NCBI RefSeq assembly: GCF_003945595.2
Contig: NW_024104444.1
Location: forward strand, 62,001 to 126,000
Reading direction: 5' to 3'
DNA length: 64,000 nucleotides
Source of the DNA: Pipra filicauda
Lineage: Eukaryota > Chordata > Aves > Passeriformes > Pipridae
Shown piece by piece: positions 48,601 to 61,361 of this stretch; the stretch's first letter is position 1, and every line of letters begins with the position of its first letter. The notes under the pieces were generated by a model. It searched no databases. It had not been told where the DNA came from and worked only from the letters and a program-made list of their open reading frames with translations. The position numbers and the translations under genes are program-made.

Positions 48601-50654
48601 TAGTAGTTTTCACCATCCTAGTGCTGCCTCAGCAGAAATCTGTATTGTCTCACCAACAAGCAGAAAACAGAGAAAAAGTCATGTTCCTCAAGCAACTGGT
48701 TCAAAATACGTGAGGAAATCAATTGGCACTATTTTTCTTCTAACCAGGCCTTTTTGTGTGCCAAAAACACATCTAGTTTGCCATCCCATGTCCACCTTTA
48801 TCCAGGGATGCAAAAAGAAGTGGATATGTCTTTAAAGAATGAGGTGCCATTTTCATAATGGAAAGACTGAAGCTAAGGTTTCAACAGAGAACCAAAATGG
48901 AAGATTTCAACTGCAGTAATGCAGATTACCCTGCATCGCTGAAATCAAATTAGTGGGATCTGCTCTGCCATCAGAACATTTGTACATAAAGCATCTATAT
49001 AGGAATGCAAATATTGCCCTTGATCTCTATTTTTTGTCTCCCATTTTGAAATCTTGTCCAAAGTATAATCCTATAAATTGACTGGCAAGTCAAGGCAGGT
49101 TAATCATGAAATAAACCCCAAGGAAAGCAAGAGTGCCAATGAAAAAATAGCAGTAAGGAACATTTAAGTATCTCACATAAATGGTTAAGATAAGTCTGAT
49201 GACACCCCCTTCAGCAGCAACGCACCTTAGTCCCTGTCATTGCAAAAAATTAGTTGCAATGAAACTTTGCAGGTACATTTGTCAGGAGTGCAGTAGGAGC
49301 CTGAGTCACACAGGGAACATGATGAATATAAATACAGGACAAAACTGTTTATCCCTACAAGTAGCCTGCAGAAAATCAGATCAGAGAGCAGGAAAAAGTA
49401 AATGCGATAAGAGATGGCTGAAAATTGGTTTGAACACCTTTCTTTATAGTATATAAACTTAATGCCACCTGTTTGTTTAGTAGCAAGCAGAATCCATGAA
49501 TTAGTTTAAAAGGTGACTTTCAAAAATATTTAGCAGGAGGAGATGTCATGGAGCAAAAGCTTAAATCTTCCAGAGTTGTTATCTTGGCTGTGCAAGATGT
49601 TGTGTGGCCTCCACAATCTTCCAGAGTGGCAAATGTTTCCCAGGATGCTCTGGGAAAGCTGACACACTGAACTAATCTTTAATTTATTGATGTACTACTT
49701 CACTGAGAGATGTACTATATCAATAAATGGCTTTAGTTAAGAAGCTAAGGTCTAAGAAGCAGTGGTAGGAGCTTGCAAAAGTACATCAAAGCTTACAGAA
49801 AATAAAATCAAGAGCTTGTGGGAGAAAATTGATGTCTGGGAAGGACAGAAAGAACAAACAAACATCACAAACTTTTAAGTAGGAGTTTTGTAGAAGGTAT
49901 TGTTGTTGTCCATCTTAAACATTTACACACTTTACTAGTTTCTACATCCTTCTCAGTTGACCAGCAGCCTATAAACAGATTATTACAGAATAAATAGCAT
50001 CAGTCACTAGTAACAAAAAACAATTGCCCTAGGATGAAATAGAAAATCACTATCTTACCACTATATGTGGCCTGGTAACTGACAGCTTTTTTGAGACAAT
50101 AAACCCCAAATCACTTAACCTGCTACTGCAGTAGGCAGCACTCAGAATCTTGTTTGGCTTGATGGTAAGCTCAGAAGAGAGAAAAAGGAGTAAAAGCAAG
50201 TCTGAGTTCATTCAACAGAGAAATACTATTTATAGCCTTTTTTCTTTAACTCGTATCTTTGTTTTTCTAAACACAATGGAAAGATAGGAAAAGTAGAATA
50301 TCCACGATAGTTGCAGAAGTGGAGTACCTACCTGCAGCTGGTATCTCTGTATATATCTGCTGTTTTCCTGTCTTCTGCACACTGGAGTGTTGATGTTCTC
50401 CCCATGCTCAGCCCATGCAGAAGGTGCCCCATTCCCAATCCCACCCCACTAGCTGGTGTTAGCCGGCTCTGCAGAGCTCACAGAGCTGTCTCCCTCTCAC
50501 ACTCTTCTGTGCATTACCCCGAAGGACGTGCAGGTGGCACTGGACAGCAGGAGGACACAGGTCCCTCGCACAGCTAAGTCACTGCAGGCATGAGTCAAAT
50601 GTGAATCAAACAGAAGCCTGCTTTTGCTATATGGGCCTCTGGTATGTATTTAGC
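45637..50654. other. AT-rich unique DNA, no gene recognised
   Basis: No recognisable gene, RNA or mobile element in 5 kb. Open frames do not exceed 99 codons. A 9-bp-arm inverted repeat (TTTATTGAT) lies near 49682-49725 around a repeated GATGTACTA. Confidence 0.45.
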
Positions 50655-50935
50655 AGGGCCTGTTGTGGTAGAATGAGGGATAATGATTTTAAACCAAAAG
50701 AGAATCAACTTAGATTAGATATAAGAAGTAAGCTCTTTTACAACGAGGGTGGTAAAACACTGGAACACGTTGCCCAGAGAGGTGGTAGATGCCCTATCCT
50801 TGGAAACATTCAGGGGCAGATTGGATGGGGCTTTGAGTATCCTGATCTAGTTCAAGATGTCCTGCTCATTGGAGGGGTGTGGGACTAGATGATCTTCAGA
50901 GATCCCTTCCAAAACTATTCCATGATTCTGTGGTG
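50655..50935 (+). mobile_element. CR1 LINE, 3' end fragment
   Basis: Typical plus-strand CR1 blocks appear in order: TTAGATTAGATATAAGAAG, GAGGGTGGTAAAACACTGGAA, TTGCCCAGAGAGGTGGTAGATG, TTGGATGGGGCTTTGAG, ACTAGATGATCTTCAGAGATC and CCCTTCCAAAACTATTCCATG, ending ATTCTGTGG. This is the end of ORF2 and the 3' UTR. The frame is broken, and the 5' boundary is approximate. Confidence 0.93.
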
Positions 50936-51644
50936 CAGAGGAAAGGATGCTTCTCATCCAAAGGTTTTTATAAGATAGTTCCTTAAAGCAACATCTATAG
51001 GTGAGATGCTACTGTTATCAGCTTTGCATGGAAAGCTGCTGGAGATAAAGGGTGAAACTGTTGAAATTCAAGAGATAGGGCAGGATGCTTGAGGCAGGTA
51101 TTGCTCCCAGGTAACGCTATTCGGAAATGTGGAAGTGCTCTCTCTCCATGGGAAAATGGCACTTCTACAGTCTTGACACATACCTGAAAAAACAAATCTT
51201 TTGTCACATGTCCCTGGTAGAATTGGAGAATTTTCTCAAAAGCATTGGGTTTTCTGTCACCCCATCCCCCTACCAATATGCCCCTGTACCACCCTGAAAT
51301 TCTAAGGAGCCCCAGACAGGGCAGGGAATCTGTGATGCCAAATGCACAGAACTGAAAACAGACAAAAAAGAGCCTGATCCTGTTGCCTAACAGTGGTATT
51401 GCAGGAGAAATTGTGCAACCACAAGCTCCAGTCCTGATTTTACTTCTGCTGCTCCTGCTTTTTGGGCAGTCATGGGGCACTGAGTCCCACCCCACAAATT
51501 AACCTAACTCTGCTGTATGACCAGATCATACCCTTGTGCCAGGCATGTCCTTATTTTCCATGACCCTTGGTTCAGTGTGTGGATGCACTGAGGTGGTCCC
51601 TGGACAACCAACAAGCCTGATCAGTGATGAAAGTTTTGTTTCAG
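50936..51644. other. Unique DNA next to CR1, open frame of unknown worth
   Basis: The minus strand holds a 166-codon open frame at 50995-51495. I recognise no domain; the N-terminal half is Cys- and Ile-rich, the rest unremarkable. Its position directly beside the CR1 tail gives no clue, and chance cannot be excluded. Confidence 0.25.
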
Positions 51645-51725
51645 AAAACAAACAAACAAATAAACAAAACCAAAACCAAACAAACAAAACCCAAAAAAAA
51701 CAAACAAAAAACAAACAAACAAAAA
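51645..51725 (+). repeat. (CAAA)n microsatellite, imperfect
   Basis: About 80 bases of AAAC/CAAA units with CCAAAACC interruptions and an A8 run. The repeat creates the Lys/Asn/Gln/Thr-rich (plus) and Phe/Val/Cys/Leu-rich (minus) peptides seen in frames spanning it, which are artefacts. Confidence 0.93.
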
Positions 51726-54404
51726 TTGCCATAGTGGTATCTATTCTGCTGTTGCTGCTTCCCTACTTCAGTGTTCTGAAGTTTTTCCAGTTCCCTGTTC
51801 TTCCCTTGAGCTCTTCCTCTGACATGATGATCCTTTCCCTTCAGCCTGTGCCATCTGGAATATTTTTGATGGTCTCTTCTGGCCTCCCTGCAGTTCTTGC
51901 TCTCTCCCTCCAGCTTCTTTTTTGCCTTCAGAAGAGCTAAGACAAGTATCAGCTAAGAAAGCAAGATGTATCTCTGCTAACAGTTGCTCCTTAAAAACTT
52001 GCAAAATCAGTAAGTGCTGGGAAGATTGTTCATCATGAGGTTACAGCTCCAGAGTACACTCTGGCCCCAGCCCTTTCCTCTCTGATGGGTTCTTGAACTC
52101 GAGTGGAGCTGTTGAACAATCCTTTACTACATTCATTTTCTATGCCAGACACATCTTCTCAGATGCAAATCACTTATGCCCCAACGCACTGTTTTACATT
52201 CAGGAACGCCAGGGCACTCATTTATTGCAGATTTTACTTGTGCAAGGCCTGTATTCATGTTGCAAAGTCACTTAACACATGGCTCTTAATGTCTCAGGCA
52301 TCCCCTAGCATTTTAGGGCAGGACATCCAGGTCAGCCCTGGGGACGTTCAGTCAAGTAAGAGGGTGTCTGGCTACAGACGTCTTTGCTGTCCCAAGCTCT
52401 CAGACACTTTGCAGTATTGCTGCTCTGGCTTTTGGTTTAAATTAATTCAATGGTTATGAATTTCTACAATGTCTTTGCAGTTCCAAAGCTTCCTTTTGAA
52501 TTTCATACTCGGACAAAGCTGCCAGTAAAAACAATGAGCAGTTTTCCTGAGTAATGAGCATAAAATTGGAGTCGAGGTCAGTAACAATTATTGCAGGAGG
52601 AAGGTTGTGATAGCTGAAGCTATGCAGCAACTCCTGTAAGCTCCCTGTCAAAAGAATAAAACTCTCATTCTGTAGGTCTTTTTATGATCCCCCCTAGCTT
52701 ACAATTTTCTCTATAAAACAACTATGGATTTAATTTGGCTTTTAAAAAACAGAAGGAGAGAAAACACCCTGTACCTGATCTGCATCTGAAAGGTAAAGAG
52801 GGAATTTTACATAAAACAGAGCAAGTCAGAACTTTTTTATTTCAGTCTTTATTGGGCTCTGATTTTACGTCAGAGAGCATTTCGGAGAATCTCATATTCC
52901 ACTGGTTTTTTCCTCAATTATATGTTTTTAATCCCCAGCTTCACCAGTAGTCAATTCTTCTGCCCCTTGCTACCCACCTCTGCCTTACTGTCAGTACTTC
53001 TGGCTGACTCTATTCACAACCCTCCCTTGCTAACCTCTGAGATTTCTCCCTACAGCCACAAAGCCAAAAGCCTTAATATAACCTGGAAGCCAAGAAAAGT
53101 CAGTTGCGAGAGACTGAATGGCAGAGAGAAAAAAACACTGAATGTGTGTACTGAGCATGTACATTAATATGTATTTATAGTGGGAGCTAGAAATAGGTAG
53201 AGTAAAAATTGACCTGAAAACAGGAGGGAAAAATGTGGGGGGTTTTAATCTATATAATTATTTTTATTATGTGTTAGTAAGGTGGGCTGGGCAAAAGGTT
53301 CTTAAATTTTTGTTCTAAAGGGTAAACTGTGTCTGTCTTGACTTTTCAGGATTGTTTGCAGCTGACTGCAGAGCCAGTATTACTGTCAAAAGCTTAACTA
53401 AAGAAACTAAACCTGGAAAAAAGAGGGTAACATACTTCAAGTCAAAGTATTTAAAGCTATTAATTATTGTTTCATGGTATCTCTTTACCATACCCAAAAT
53501 CAGTTAGGAGAAAAGATCTCTATTATTCAGCATCTAAACTAAAGGCTGATAAATCTGATTGTTCTGAAGTGTTCTCCTTTAGTCAGCCAAGGTGATCTCC
53601 AGCAAAACTGAGGAAGACATTTATTCTTGTCCTTATGAATCAACTGGAATGAAAGAAAAGTGTGAAAACCTAGAAATTTGTGTTTATTATTTCATTATGC
53701 CTATACTTTATGCAGCCCTTTTTCCCCCTTATTCCACGGCACATTCCAGGATGCCACTTGCATGATTTTAAGAGAGGGCACATAAAAATCAGTCAGACTA
53801 CTTTTTGCAAAAAGCCTGGAGGTAAATAACACACTCTTCCTCTCATTTTAATAGTATTAAAATTATAATAATTATTAATAAAAACTATTTGGAACAACTC
53901 TCCAGCAGAAACACACTGTAAGAAAAAGGGGATGCCATGTACACTTTCAGGATTCATGAAAGAACTCTGCTGAAAGTTGGTACACCTTTAACTTATGAGC
54001 CTTTAAAAAAATGCACTCTTTATCAGTGGTAACATTTTCCCAGAAGCGGGATGACAAGCTGAATAGGCAACAGATTTATGTACAGCTAACCTAGCTGTGT
54101 AATAGGTGTCCATGCTCAAAAGGTGTATATTAAATAGGGCAGGGATCCAAATGACATACAAAAGGAGTCTGTATCAAAGAAGGTGGCACATGCTTTCTCA
54201 CCAGCTCAGCGCTTTCAGCCCTATTTCAGAAGGAAACAAAGCTTCCACAGCCAGGACTTCTGTCAGTCAGTCCTCCCCCAGTAATTCTCCAACCTATTAG
54301 TGACTTTCAGACAAATTTGAAAAGAGCAATAGAAGTCTCAAAGATATTAAGTTCCTACAAGTTTCATAAAAATGAACAGCTGGATAGAGAAGAAAAACCC
54401 TGAT
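51726..54404. other. Unique DNA, no gene recognised
   Basis: Pyrimidine-rich to about 51930, AT-rich afterwards. No exon, RNA gene or repeat family is recognised; open frames do not exceed 118 codons. Confidence 0.45.
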
Positions 54405-54625
54405 TAGTGCCGGCAGAGGGGGAGAGAGGTGGGCTGTCTGTGCTAGCTCTGCGGCTGGTCCCCAGCCTCCTGCCTGGGCAGCCTGCTCCAGCCCTAGCCC
54501 CGGCTCCGGGAATCCGGCTCCCACTGCTCTGCTCCGTGGCTGGTGGGCAGCAAGGCAGGGCAGCAAGCAGAGAGAGAGCTGCAAAGCAGTAGGAAGGCAG
54601 GCTTGGCTCGATGGGCTGCCTGTGG
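54405..54625. promoter_or_regulatory. GC-rich block, possible regulatory element or alternative promoter
   Basis: The block is GC-rich, with several CpGs (CCCCGGCTCCGGGAATCCGG near 54500), in AT-rich surroundings. CCGGCAGAGGGG at 54410-54421 fits the CTCF core CCASYAGRKGGC at 10 of 12 positions. A 116-codon minus-strand frame (54297-54647) and a 61-codon plus-strand frame cross it without known similarity. It is too small and CpG-poor for a clear CpG island. Confidence 0.3.
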
Positions 54626-55437
54626 GGCTACTTTTTTCTCTCCCCAATTCAGCTGCTCATAAATTTGCTGTTTCTAAAACCACAAGGCTTGCTCTTCTTC
54701 CCTGGAAGAGGAGAAGGGATATGAAGGCAAGTCCACACCCTCTGGAAACACCTGTGTGAAACTTGTCTATTTTCTTCCAGTCTTGTTCGGCTCAATTCAT
54801 TCATTGAACATCAGCCATGCAACAGGAAGGTAGGAAAATTCTATTAAAGAGTTTATTAATAATATATAAGAATATTTTCTTATGAAGATAGAATAATCTT
54901 TCTTCTTTCCAGGAGAAGCACAGTTCGTAAAAATGCTGAGAACATTTAGGTGTCTTCATTAAAAAATGTGAAGGTAAGTGTGTAAGTTCCTCACCATAGT
55001 GAGTTTTCTTAAGAAGTGAAAGGGAATTGAAACTGTTTTTCAGAAGACAGTTATTCAATATGTCTTATGGTAACGGTTTGCTGTTCCAGAGGAAGTCTTT
55101 GGAGAAAAGAGTGGAGCAAAAAGACCAACAGCAGAGGCACCAGCAGCAACAGGCTCCTTATGTCTAACTGACAGTTTTGGCAAAGCAGAAGACCGACTGG
55201 GGTTAGATGTCATCAGCTATTTTAGGGGATTTGTGTGTTTATTTATTTCATTTTTGCATTTTGAAGGGGGGGAGCTGTGCTGCTGCTCTATTAATGGCAG
55301 TATGCACTTTTAAAAAGCCTTGGCAAATTTTAATACCCACAACCCAAGCTAACAATTAATAGGAGCCACATGCATAAATTCTTATCCTCATTCCCCATTC
55401 AGATTCCTTCCTTCCCACAAGAAATGTGATTGCTGAG
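54626..55437. other. AT-rich unique DNA, no gene recognised
   Basis: No exon or repeat is recognised. Short open frames only, up to 85 codons on the minus strand. Confidence 0.45.
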
Positions 55438-55446
55438 AGGTAAGTA
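55438..55446 (+). other. Candidate splice donor
   Basis: GAGAGGTAAGTACTT contains AG/GTAAGT, an exact match to the vertebrate 5' splice consensus, with the cut after 55439. No matching exon or acceptor is recognised upstream, so it stands alone and may be chance. Confidence 0.15.
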
Positions 55447-55505
55447 CTTATCTTTCCAGGGAACAGAAAAGAAATCGCCTGACCTGCCGGTTGACTGGCA
55501 TTGCC

Positions 55506-55522
55506 TGACCTCTCATTGACCT
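55506..55522 (-). promoter_or_regulatory. DR5 retinoic acid response element
   Basis: TGACCT-CTCAT-TGACCT on the plus strand is AGGTCA-ATGAG-AGGTCA on the minus strand. This is a perfect direct repeat of the nuclear-receptor half-site with the 5-base spacer preferred by RAR/RXR heterodimers. A third TGACCT lies at 55480-55485. The following 60 bases contain ACAAACAAAG (SOX-like) and a CAATTGCAT stretch. An exact DR5 is expected about 0.01 times in 64 kb by chance. Enhancer activity and target gene are inference. Confidence 0.55.
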
Positions 55523-55559
55523 CGCTGCAATTGCATACCCACAGCTTAGACAAACAAAG

Positions 55560-58500
55560 CCACCTTTCAAAACAGGCCACTTTAACACTGTGATTGCGGA
55601 AGGCAGAAGGCGGTGGGGAAGGGAAGCACTACCTGTTCAGTTTTAACATTTTAATAACTTGACAAAACACACAGAGAGAAGAGACAAAGTTCTGGGAATG
55701 CCATGGGCTATTTTCTCTCCACTGCCAACATTCTTTCTCTTGTTCTTCCATGAGTCTCTCATCCACCTATTCCAAAAGTAAGAATAAACACAAGGAAATG
55801 GGAGAATTCTTTAGCTGTTGTCTATTTGATCACTTTCAGAAAGTACAGAGAAAACTCTTAAGATAAGTCATTAACATTTTTCATAATGAAGTTTGAAAAA
55901 TCAGATGCCTTTAGGAAACATCCGGGCGAGTGGGTCACACAGACCAAGCTCTTCAGACAGCAAAAGACAAATTCCTTTGGACCTCCTTTGCTCACTGGAG
56001 CTCTGTCAGGATTAATTTAGCTCTCTGGATCTTGATGTTTCTTTTCCTCTCTTCCGTTAGTAGTAGATCGGCACTCTCCAGTTGTCTATATTTCAACACC
56101 ATTTCCAGAGAAGGTAATATGAACAATATGATCTTGTGGTACCTCTGATGGGTTCCCCCACCTTCTCCATTCACAGACCCATGGGCCCTCTTTCGGGTAG
56201 CCAGGGACAAATGCACGGGGTGTATGTAAGCCCAGGAAATAGTTTCTATAGCAACAGCAACTACATTTAAGCATTTTCAAATTTCTTCCTACTCATCAAG
56301 CTTTAAGGTTTCAAATATTGTAGGGACTTTGATCAGGCAAATGCTATTTCCTTTCCAGTGATCTCTGCCCTGCTCTCATCAAAACAAGTTTTGTGTTGAG
56401 GGGAATTCTGCTTGGGACATTCAAAAAAAGATGTAGCACAACAGCAATAAATAAGCAGTTGAGAACAATGTTCTCTGGCCAGGGGAGGAGTGGACTAGGA
56501 TGACCCAGGAGATTTAGGTCACTTTTAGGATCTCTGGTTCACCTGTATTTTGCTTTTTAAAAACTCATGTTACATGCAAGTGCTTCCTCCTGTAGCCTAA
56601 GTCTTCAAAGAAGACAGAGTTTGTGTAACTTAATGTCTTATATTTCATTACATTGTTCCTTATTTAAATGTTGCCTTGTTCTGTCTGCTTAGTAGCTACA
56701 CTGTGTGAAGGACTAATAAATGCAAAATAATACAAAAATGGGTACTTTTATGTGGTATCTTCATCCTTCAAAATCTTGCAGATGTTTGGGTCCCAGTGAT
56801 ATTTCTTAGAGGATGGAGTTTGCAACTGCTATAATTAAGCAATACAGTACCATTAAGTCACTTGAGAGGAAATTAGGAACTAAACTAGCGCTATGTGCCG
56901 AGGAAGCCAAAACTGTGAGCTGAGATCTTTATTCAGTGTATGAAAGTCTGCCTTTTTTCTAGTTTACTTTAAAAGAGGTGTTATTCCTATTATACACCGT
57001 CAGAAGATGTAAAAAGCGAATTAAATCTGTATTCAATGTTTATTTTACATGTAAACTGGGATTTCAAATTGTGGGAAAAATATGTTTTTGTCACCAGTGT
57101 TTTCTGTTTTGGTAGTACTGTATTATTTTTTAATGAGAAGGAGAAATGTGCCGATTTGGAGGCTTTCCAGGGGTTTGGCAGTATTCCACTGTGTCAGCCC
57201 TGAGTAAAAAAGATGTTATTCCTTCTTGTTACAATAAGAACTGGGTAAAGGTAATGTCACTTCACTGAGCCATCCTGGCAGAGTTCCACCTACGGAGAGG
57301 CAGTGAGACCAAAACAACTGCAGTGTGAGACAGGGAAATGCTATGTGGTAGGATAACCTGTAACCTGTCTGGAACTGTGCTTATACACATTGGCTTCTGC
57401 TGCAAATAGTCCAGTGGAGTCAGGAGTGTCGTATTTAATGGAGGAGACAACTGTCTCCCAGACAACACTGAAGGGTTAGAGCATGGATAATCCATTTTCA
57501 CAAGAGCCTTGCATCAGAGGTCCTGCTAGCTCATACAGAGATTTACAAAGCAAAGGAAATCTCTTCTGATTGCATTCTAAGACGTTGATTTTAAGACACG
57601 CAAGGTGGCCCATCTTCATACAGCTTGGTTTGGGAACTCACCTCTGCTTCCTACTAGCAGATCTGCATCTCTGCCAGATCACCATCTTCTTGGTTATCTG
57701 CTATGTGCATCCCCACAAGAAGTGTTGTTTTGCATTTGACAGGCAGCTTCTCAACTGGATCCTTGACTTTGAAGATCTGACTGTCCCCCAAAGGACCACA
57801 GCATTTGCCTGTATCAAAGTCTTTGTAGACCCTGAACTTGTCAAAAAGTATTGTCCTTTCTCTTCCCTTTTCAGGTAATGTGCTTTTACTCAGCTATATA
57901 TAGAAAGACCAACAAGATATTGATGTACATTTTCACTTTAGTTCTTGGACTGATACTTCTGCCCCTAAATTGCCACTTCAACAAATTGCTCTTCTCACTG
58001 GTCTTGACATACATCTCCCCTGATCTTGCACTAGTCTAGAGTTTGACAGCTTTCATAGATACTGTTGTCTATTCCTCTTTTGTTTTCCAGGCCCACAGAC
58101 ACTCTTCATTCCTCTCTACTTACCTACCTTTCCTGAATGGGATTTAAGTAAAGGGAAGCTCTTTGTTTGCATACAAGCAAATAAATAATTCCACCATTAC
58201 CAAAGTGATACCAAAATCTTGCTGCACTCTCACAAGGCCACTCATGAATGTGTCAAAAGAAGCCACCAATGTGCCACTTCCCTGTCACGCCAAGGTAAAA
58301 GCATCCTGAGGTCAGATTTCAAGTTTGGCCACTCTGGAGTGAGCTATTAACTTCATTGCAGCAGCAATATCCAGTGATGACAAATATTACCCTGTTGTGT
58401 ACACCGTTGTGCAAAAACAGAAAACGTAAAGTAAGAGGGAGTCCTCTTCTGTAGTGCCTGGCAAAGAAGTTTTATACAGTGGTTGAGCCCACAAACAGGG

Positions 58501-60329
58501 TAACATTTATTCTGCCCTGTTTTTCCTCAGTGTGAGGCAGCACTGTCATTTTGATGTGCTACAGTGGCATAATACTCAATCATACTAATTATCCCACTTT
58601 TGTGGTTAGAAGAGTAAGGAAAGGCTTCAGAAGGAGAGGGGAAGGACCCTAAACTATCTCCAAAAGATATTCCTGTGGAGTCCCTCTGCAGTCCTCCAGA
58701 TGCACATCTTATTTTAAAAGACGCTGCTCCTGCTCAGGGGTGTACAAGCCCTCCTTGGGGTCTTTAGAGGTGCCAGGGAATGAGCTTAGCTCAGACCCAT
58801 GGCTCTTCACTAGCTTTGCTGAAAGACAAATCTCACCATGTGTGACTTGAGAGCAAGTCTGTGGCTGTGCCCTTGTGTCCTAGGAGGACATGTTCATTTC
58901 TCTAGAAGGAAATAAGTCTTTGAGGGTTATATATAAGGTATGGTAGGATACAAAATACCCCGTTACTTGGTGAGTTCAAGTTTATCATGCTAGTTATTGG
59001 AATGCCAGACATTTCTCAAAGAGTTTTGAAAGGTGAAAATCGGCTTTGTCTTATACCAAGTCTCTACATAACAAGAAAAAAAAAACTGTTTGTCAGCTGC
59101 CTCCTTGATTATGTTCAATAAGAATACACAGGGCTGTTTTTATTTTCACTTGGCAATTTCTCTGTTGCTATGACTTCAGTCCATAAATCATTTGAGTAAA
59201 CAACACACCAAAAAGCTCAAATCCAGAGGAAATTTCTGCAAGGCAAGTCTTTATTCATCTTTCTGTTCTAAAGGGAGAACTTGAGAGATTCTGCCTACAT
59301 GGGATGCCACCATGAGAAAAAAACTCCTGACATTCCTGAGGTTTAGCTTTAAAGCATATCATTACATGTAGGTATTAAAGTGAATAGAGAATAGCACAGT
59401 ATGGTCAGCTGAATTTTTTCTCTTTCTGAGTTCTGCTCCCTCTTGACCCTTACATGAGGATCCTTCTGTTGACTAGAGGGTCTCTGCTTCTCCTCCCACT
59501 TCAAAACCCTTCCTCCTAGCAACAGAAAAACCATCGATGTGTGGAGGCTTTCAAGGCAGCCCATAGCTGTGCTCCCTTGAATGTCAAAAGGGGATGGTCT
59601 CACAGCTACAAATCAAATGTCATTTTACTTAATAATATATTTCATAGTGGTCTGTATCTCATCTGAGTTGTTTAGTTGCACATCTACCCTTTGAGTTTTC
59701 TCTATAGCCAAAACCCAGTGCAAATAACCTGGGGTTAGGGGAAATGTGCATCAGCTTTATAACACAACTTAAAAATAATTCCACAGGGAAAAAGCACTTT
59801 ATAGGAATCAGAGGCAGAAAAAGCAACATGCAGAGATGCACTTACATGAACAGGTAGTCAGTTGGTCTAAGTCTCTGCTGCCTTGTATCTTGCTATTAAC
59901 ACAGTGTAAAATGAGTTCAAAACACAAGGAAAACAGTGAAAGACCCAGAAAGTAATATTCCCACCATTGCCCACTTTGTGCAAACATTAGTAGCCACACA
60001 ATGTAAAAAGCAAAAACAGATGGTATCCCCACAGTTTCCTTCATGAGGGGGGGATACAAAACAAGATAACTCTGGGATACAAACAGAATTTTTAAAATCT
60101 CTTTTGCAGGCTGTGAATAAAGACTTCACGTGCCAGACTTTGGGAACTCCTTGCCTAGACAGACTAATGTTGCCATCAGCCGGCTAGAGAAGGATGCCAT
60201 GGGTGCCTTGCAGTCATCTTTGGCAGAGTGAATTGTACAGTCCTTCATTGTAATCAAAGTATTTGCTTAGAAGCTGACACACAAATTGACAGGTGAATGA
60301 CCTGATCCATGCCTAGGTATGAGTCAGAT
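55560..60329. other. Unique DNA, no gene recognised
   Basis: No exon, RNA gene or repeat family is recognised in 4.8 kb. The longest open frame (57570-57878, plus, 102 codons) has hydrophobic stretches but no identifiable family. Confidence 0.45.
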
Positions 60330-60425
60330 ATATTGTGTGATGACAGCAAGAAACTTGATTCACTTGGCAATTAGTTTACCTCTCTGTAAAATGGTACTAT
60401 TATTTTTCTCATAGTAATGAAGAAG
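60330..60425 (+). mobile_element. MIR-like SINE relic
   Basis: CACTTGGCAATTAGTTTACC (60361-60380), TCTCTGTAAAATGG and TACTATTATTTTTCTCATAG follow, in order, the MIR blocks CTTGGGCAAGTTACTTAACC, TCTGTAAAATGGGG and ATAATAGTACCTACCTCATAGG, with the usual gaps. The tRNA-like head is not recognisable. Divergence is high. Confidence 0.5.
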
Positions 60426-61223
60426 CCTAAGGAGTTCTAGACACATACTATATTTCCTTTCTGCTCACACAGATTAAATAGCTTTTATTTCTAGAGTAGG
60501 TACCCTGGCCTTTACTTTTATTCTCAGTCCTTTCAGTAGAAATATATCTGTGCATTATCATGTCAGGATTGGTATTTTCTTTCTGATCACCAACTCACCT
60601 AATCCTCTTCCAATTAAGTATCTATCCTGAATTTTCCAGTGTATCATAATTTTTCTTAGCCACTTTTTGCCTCTTTGCTGCCACGAGAGACAGATACTGA
60701 AACAATATTTGAGAGGCTTTGTTTTTTTGCTCATCTGCCCACATGTGTGGTTCGATTTCCTCCATTCTCTGGCTCTTGGCTCTCTTCAACACTGCTCCAG
60801 GTTCACCACCCACAGGAGCCATAGAAGCTTTCTGGTCTGTCAGTTTTTGAGAGTTTGCTCACACATATCCTTGTGAGAGTCTTCACTCGCATAACAGTAA
60901 GAAATCCCCAGTATGGAGCAATTTAAAGGATGGTAAGAGGGGAGAGACCTGCATCATAGAAGTCCTGGCACAGAAAAGAAAGTCCCAAGACACAAATCTC
61001 TTTTCTGTTCCTGTTAGGCGTATTTCCTCTTTGCTTCCACGTTCCTTCTTTCACATGAGATGATCTGCCAGAAAATATTTCAGCTATCTTCAAATGTTCA
61101 TCTTCTTTTGACTACCCCAAGGGCAAACTCAGTCCCTGTTTTATTATCACCTTTTTTTTTTTTTGCCACAGAGCCAGCATAGAGCAATCTCCAAATAAAA
61201 GCACTCTTTTTTCATCCAGAGTT
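60426..61223. other. Unique DNA between two SINE relics
   Basis: A T15 run lies at 61152-61166. Nothing else is recognised; open frames are shorter than 70 codons. Confidence 0.45.
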
Positions 61224-61361
61224 GTCAAAGTATTTTACAAAGGTGAACAGGCAATGAGGGTCCCTCTGCCTAGCAAGGGTAAGTGACCAGCCTGAGGCCA
61301 CATAAAGGGATGTGGCATAGCTCACATTCAACTTGTGATTACCTCAACTCTGTCCCGTCAG
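61224..61361 (-). mobile_element. MIR-like SINE relic
   Basis: In the plus-strand text, AAAGTATTTTACAAAGG is followed by TAAGTGACCAGCCTGAGGCC and ACATA. Then come GTGGCATAGCTCACATTCAAC and ACTCTGTCCC, which match, in order, the reverse complement of MIR-type elements (TAAGTRACTTGCCCAAGGTCACACA, then GTGGCAGAGCTGGGATTCGAAC). It lies 0.8 kb from the relic at 60330, in the opposite orientation. Confidence 0.5.

Noticed and set aside
51526..51940. Open frames of 68 (minus) and 134 (plus) codons
   Set aside because: They run through the (CAAA)n microsatellite, which removes stops and dictates their composition.
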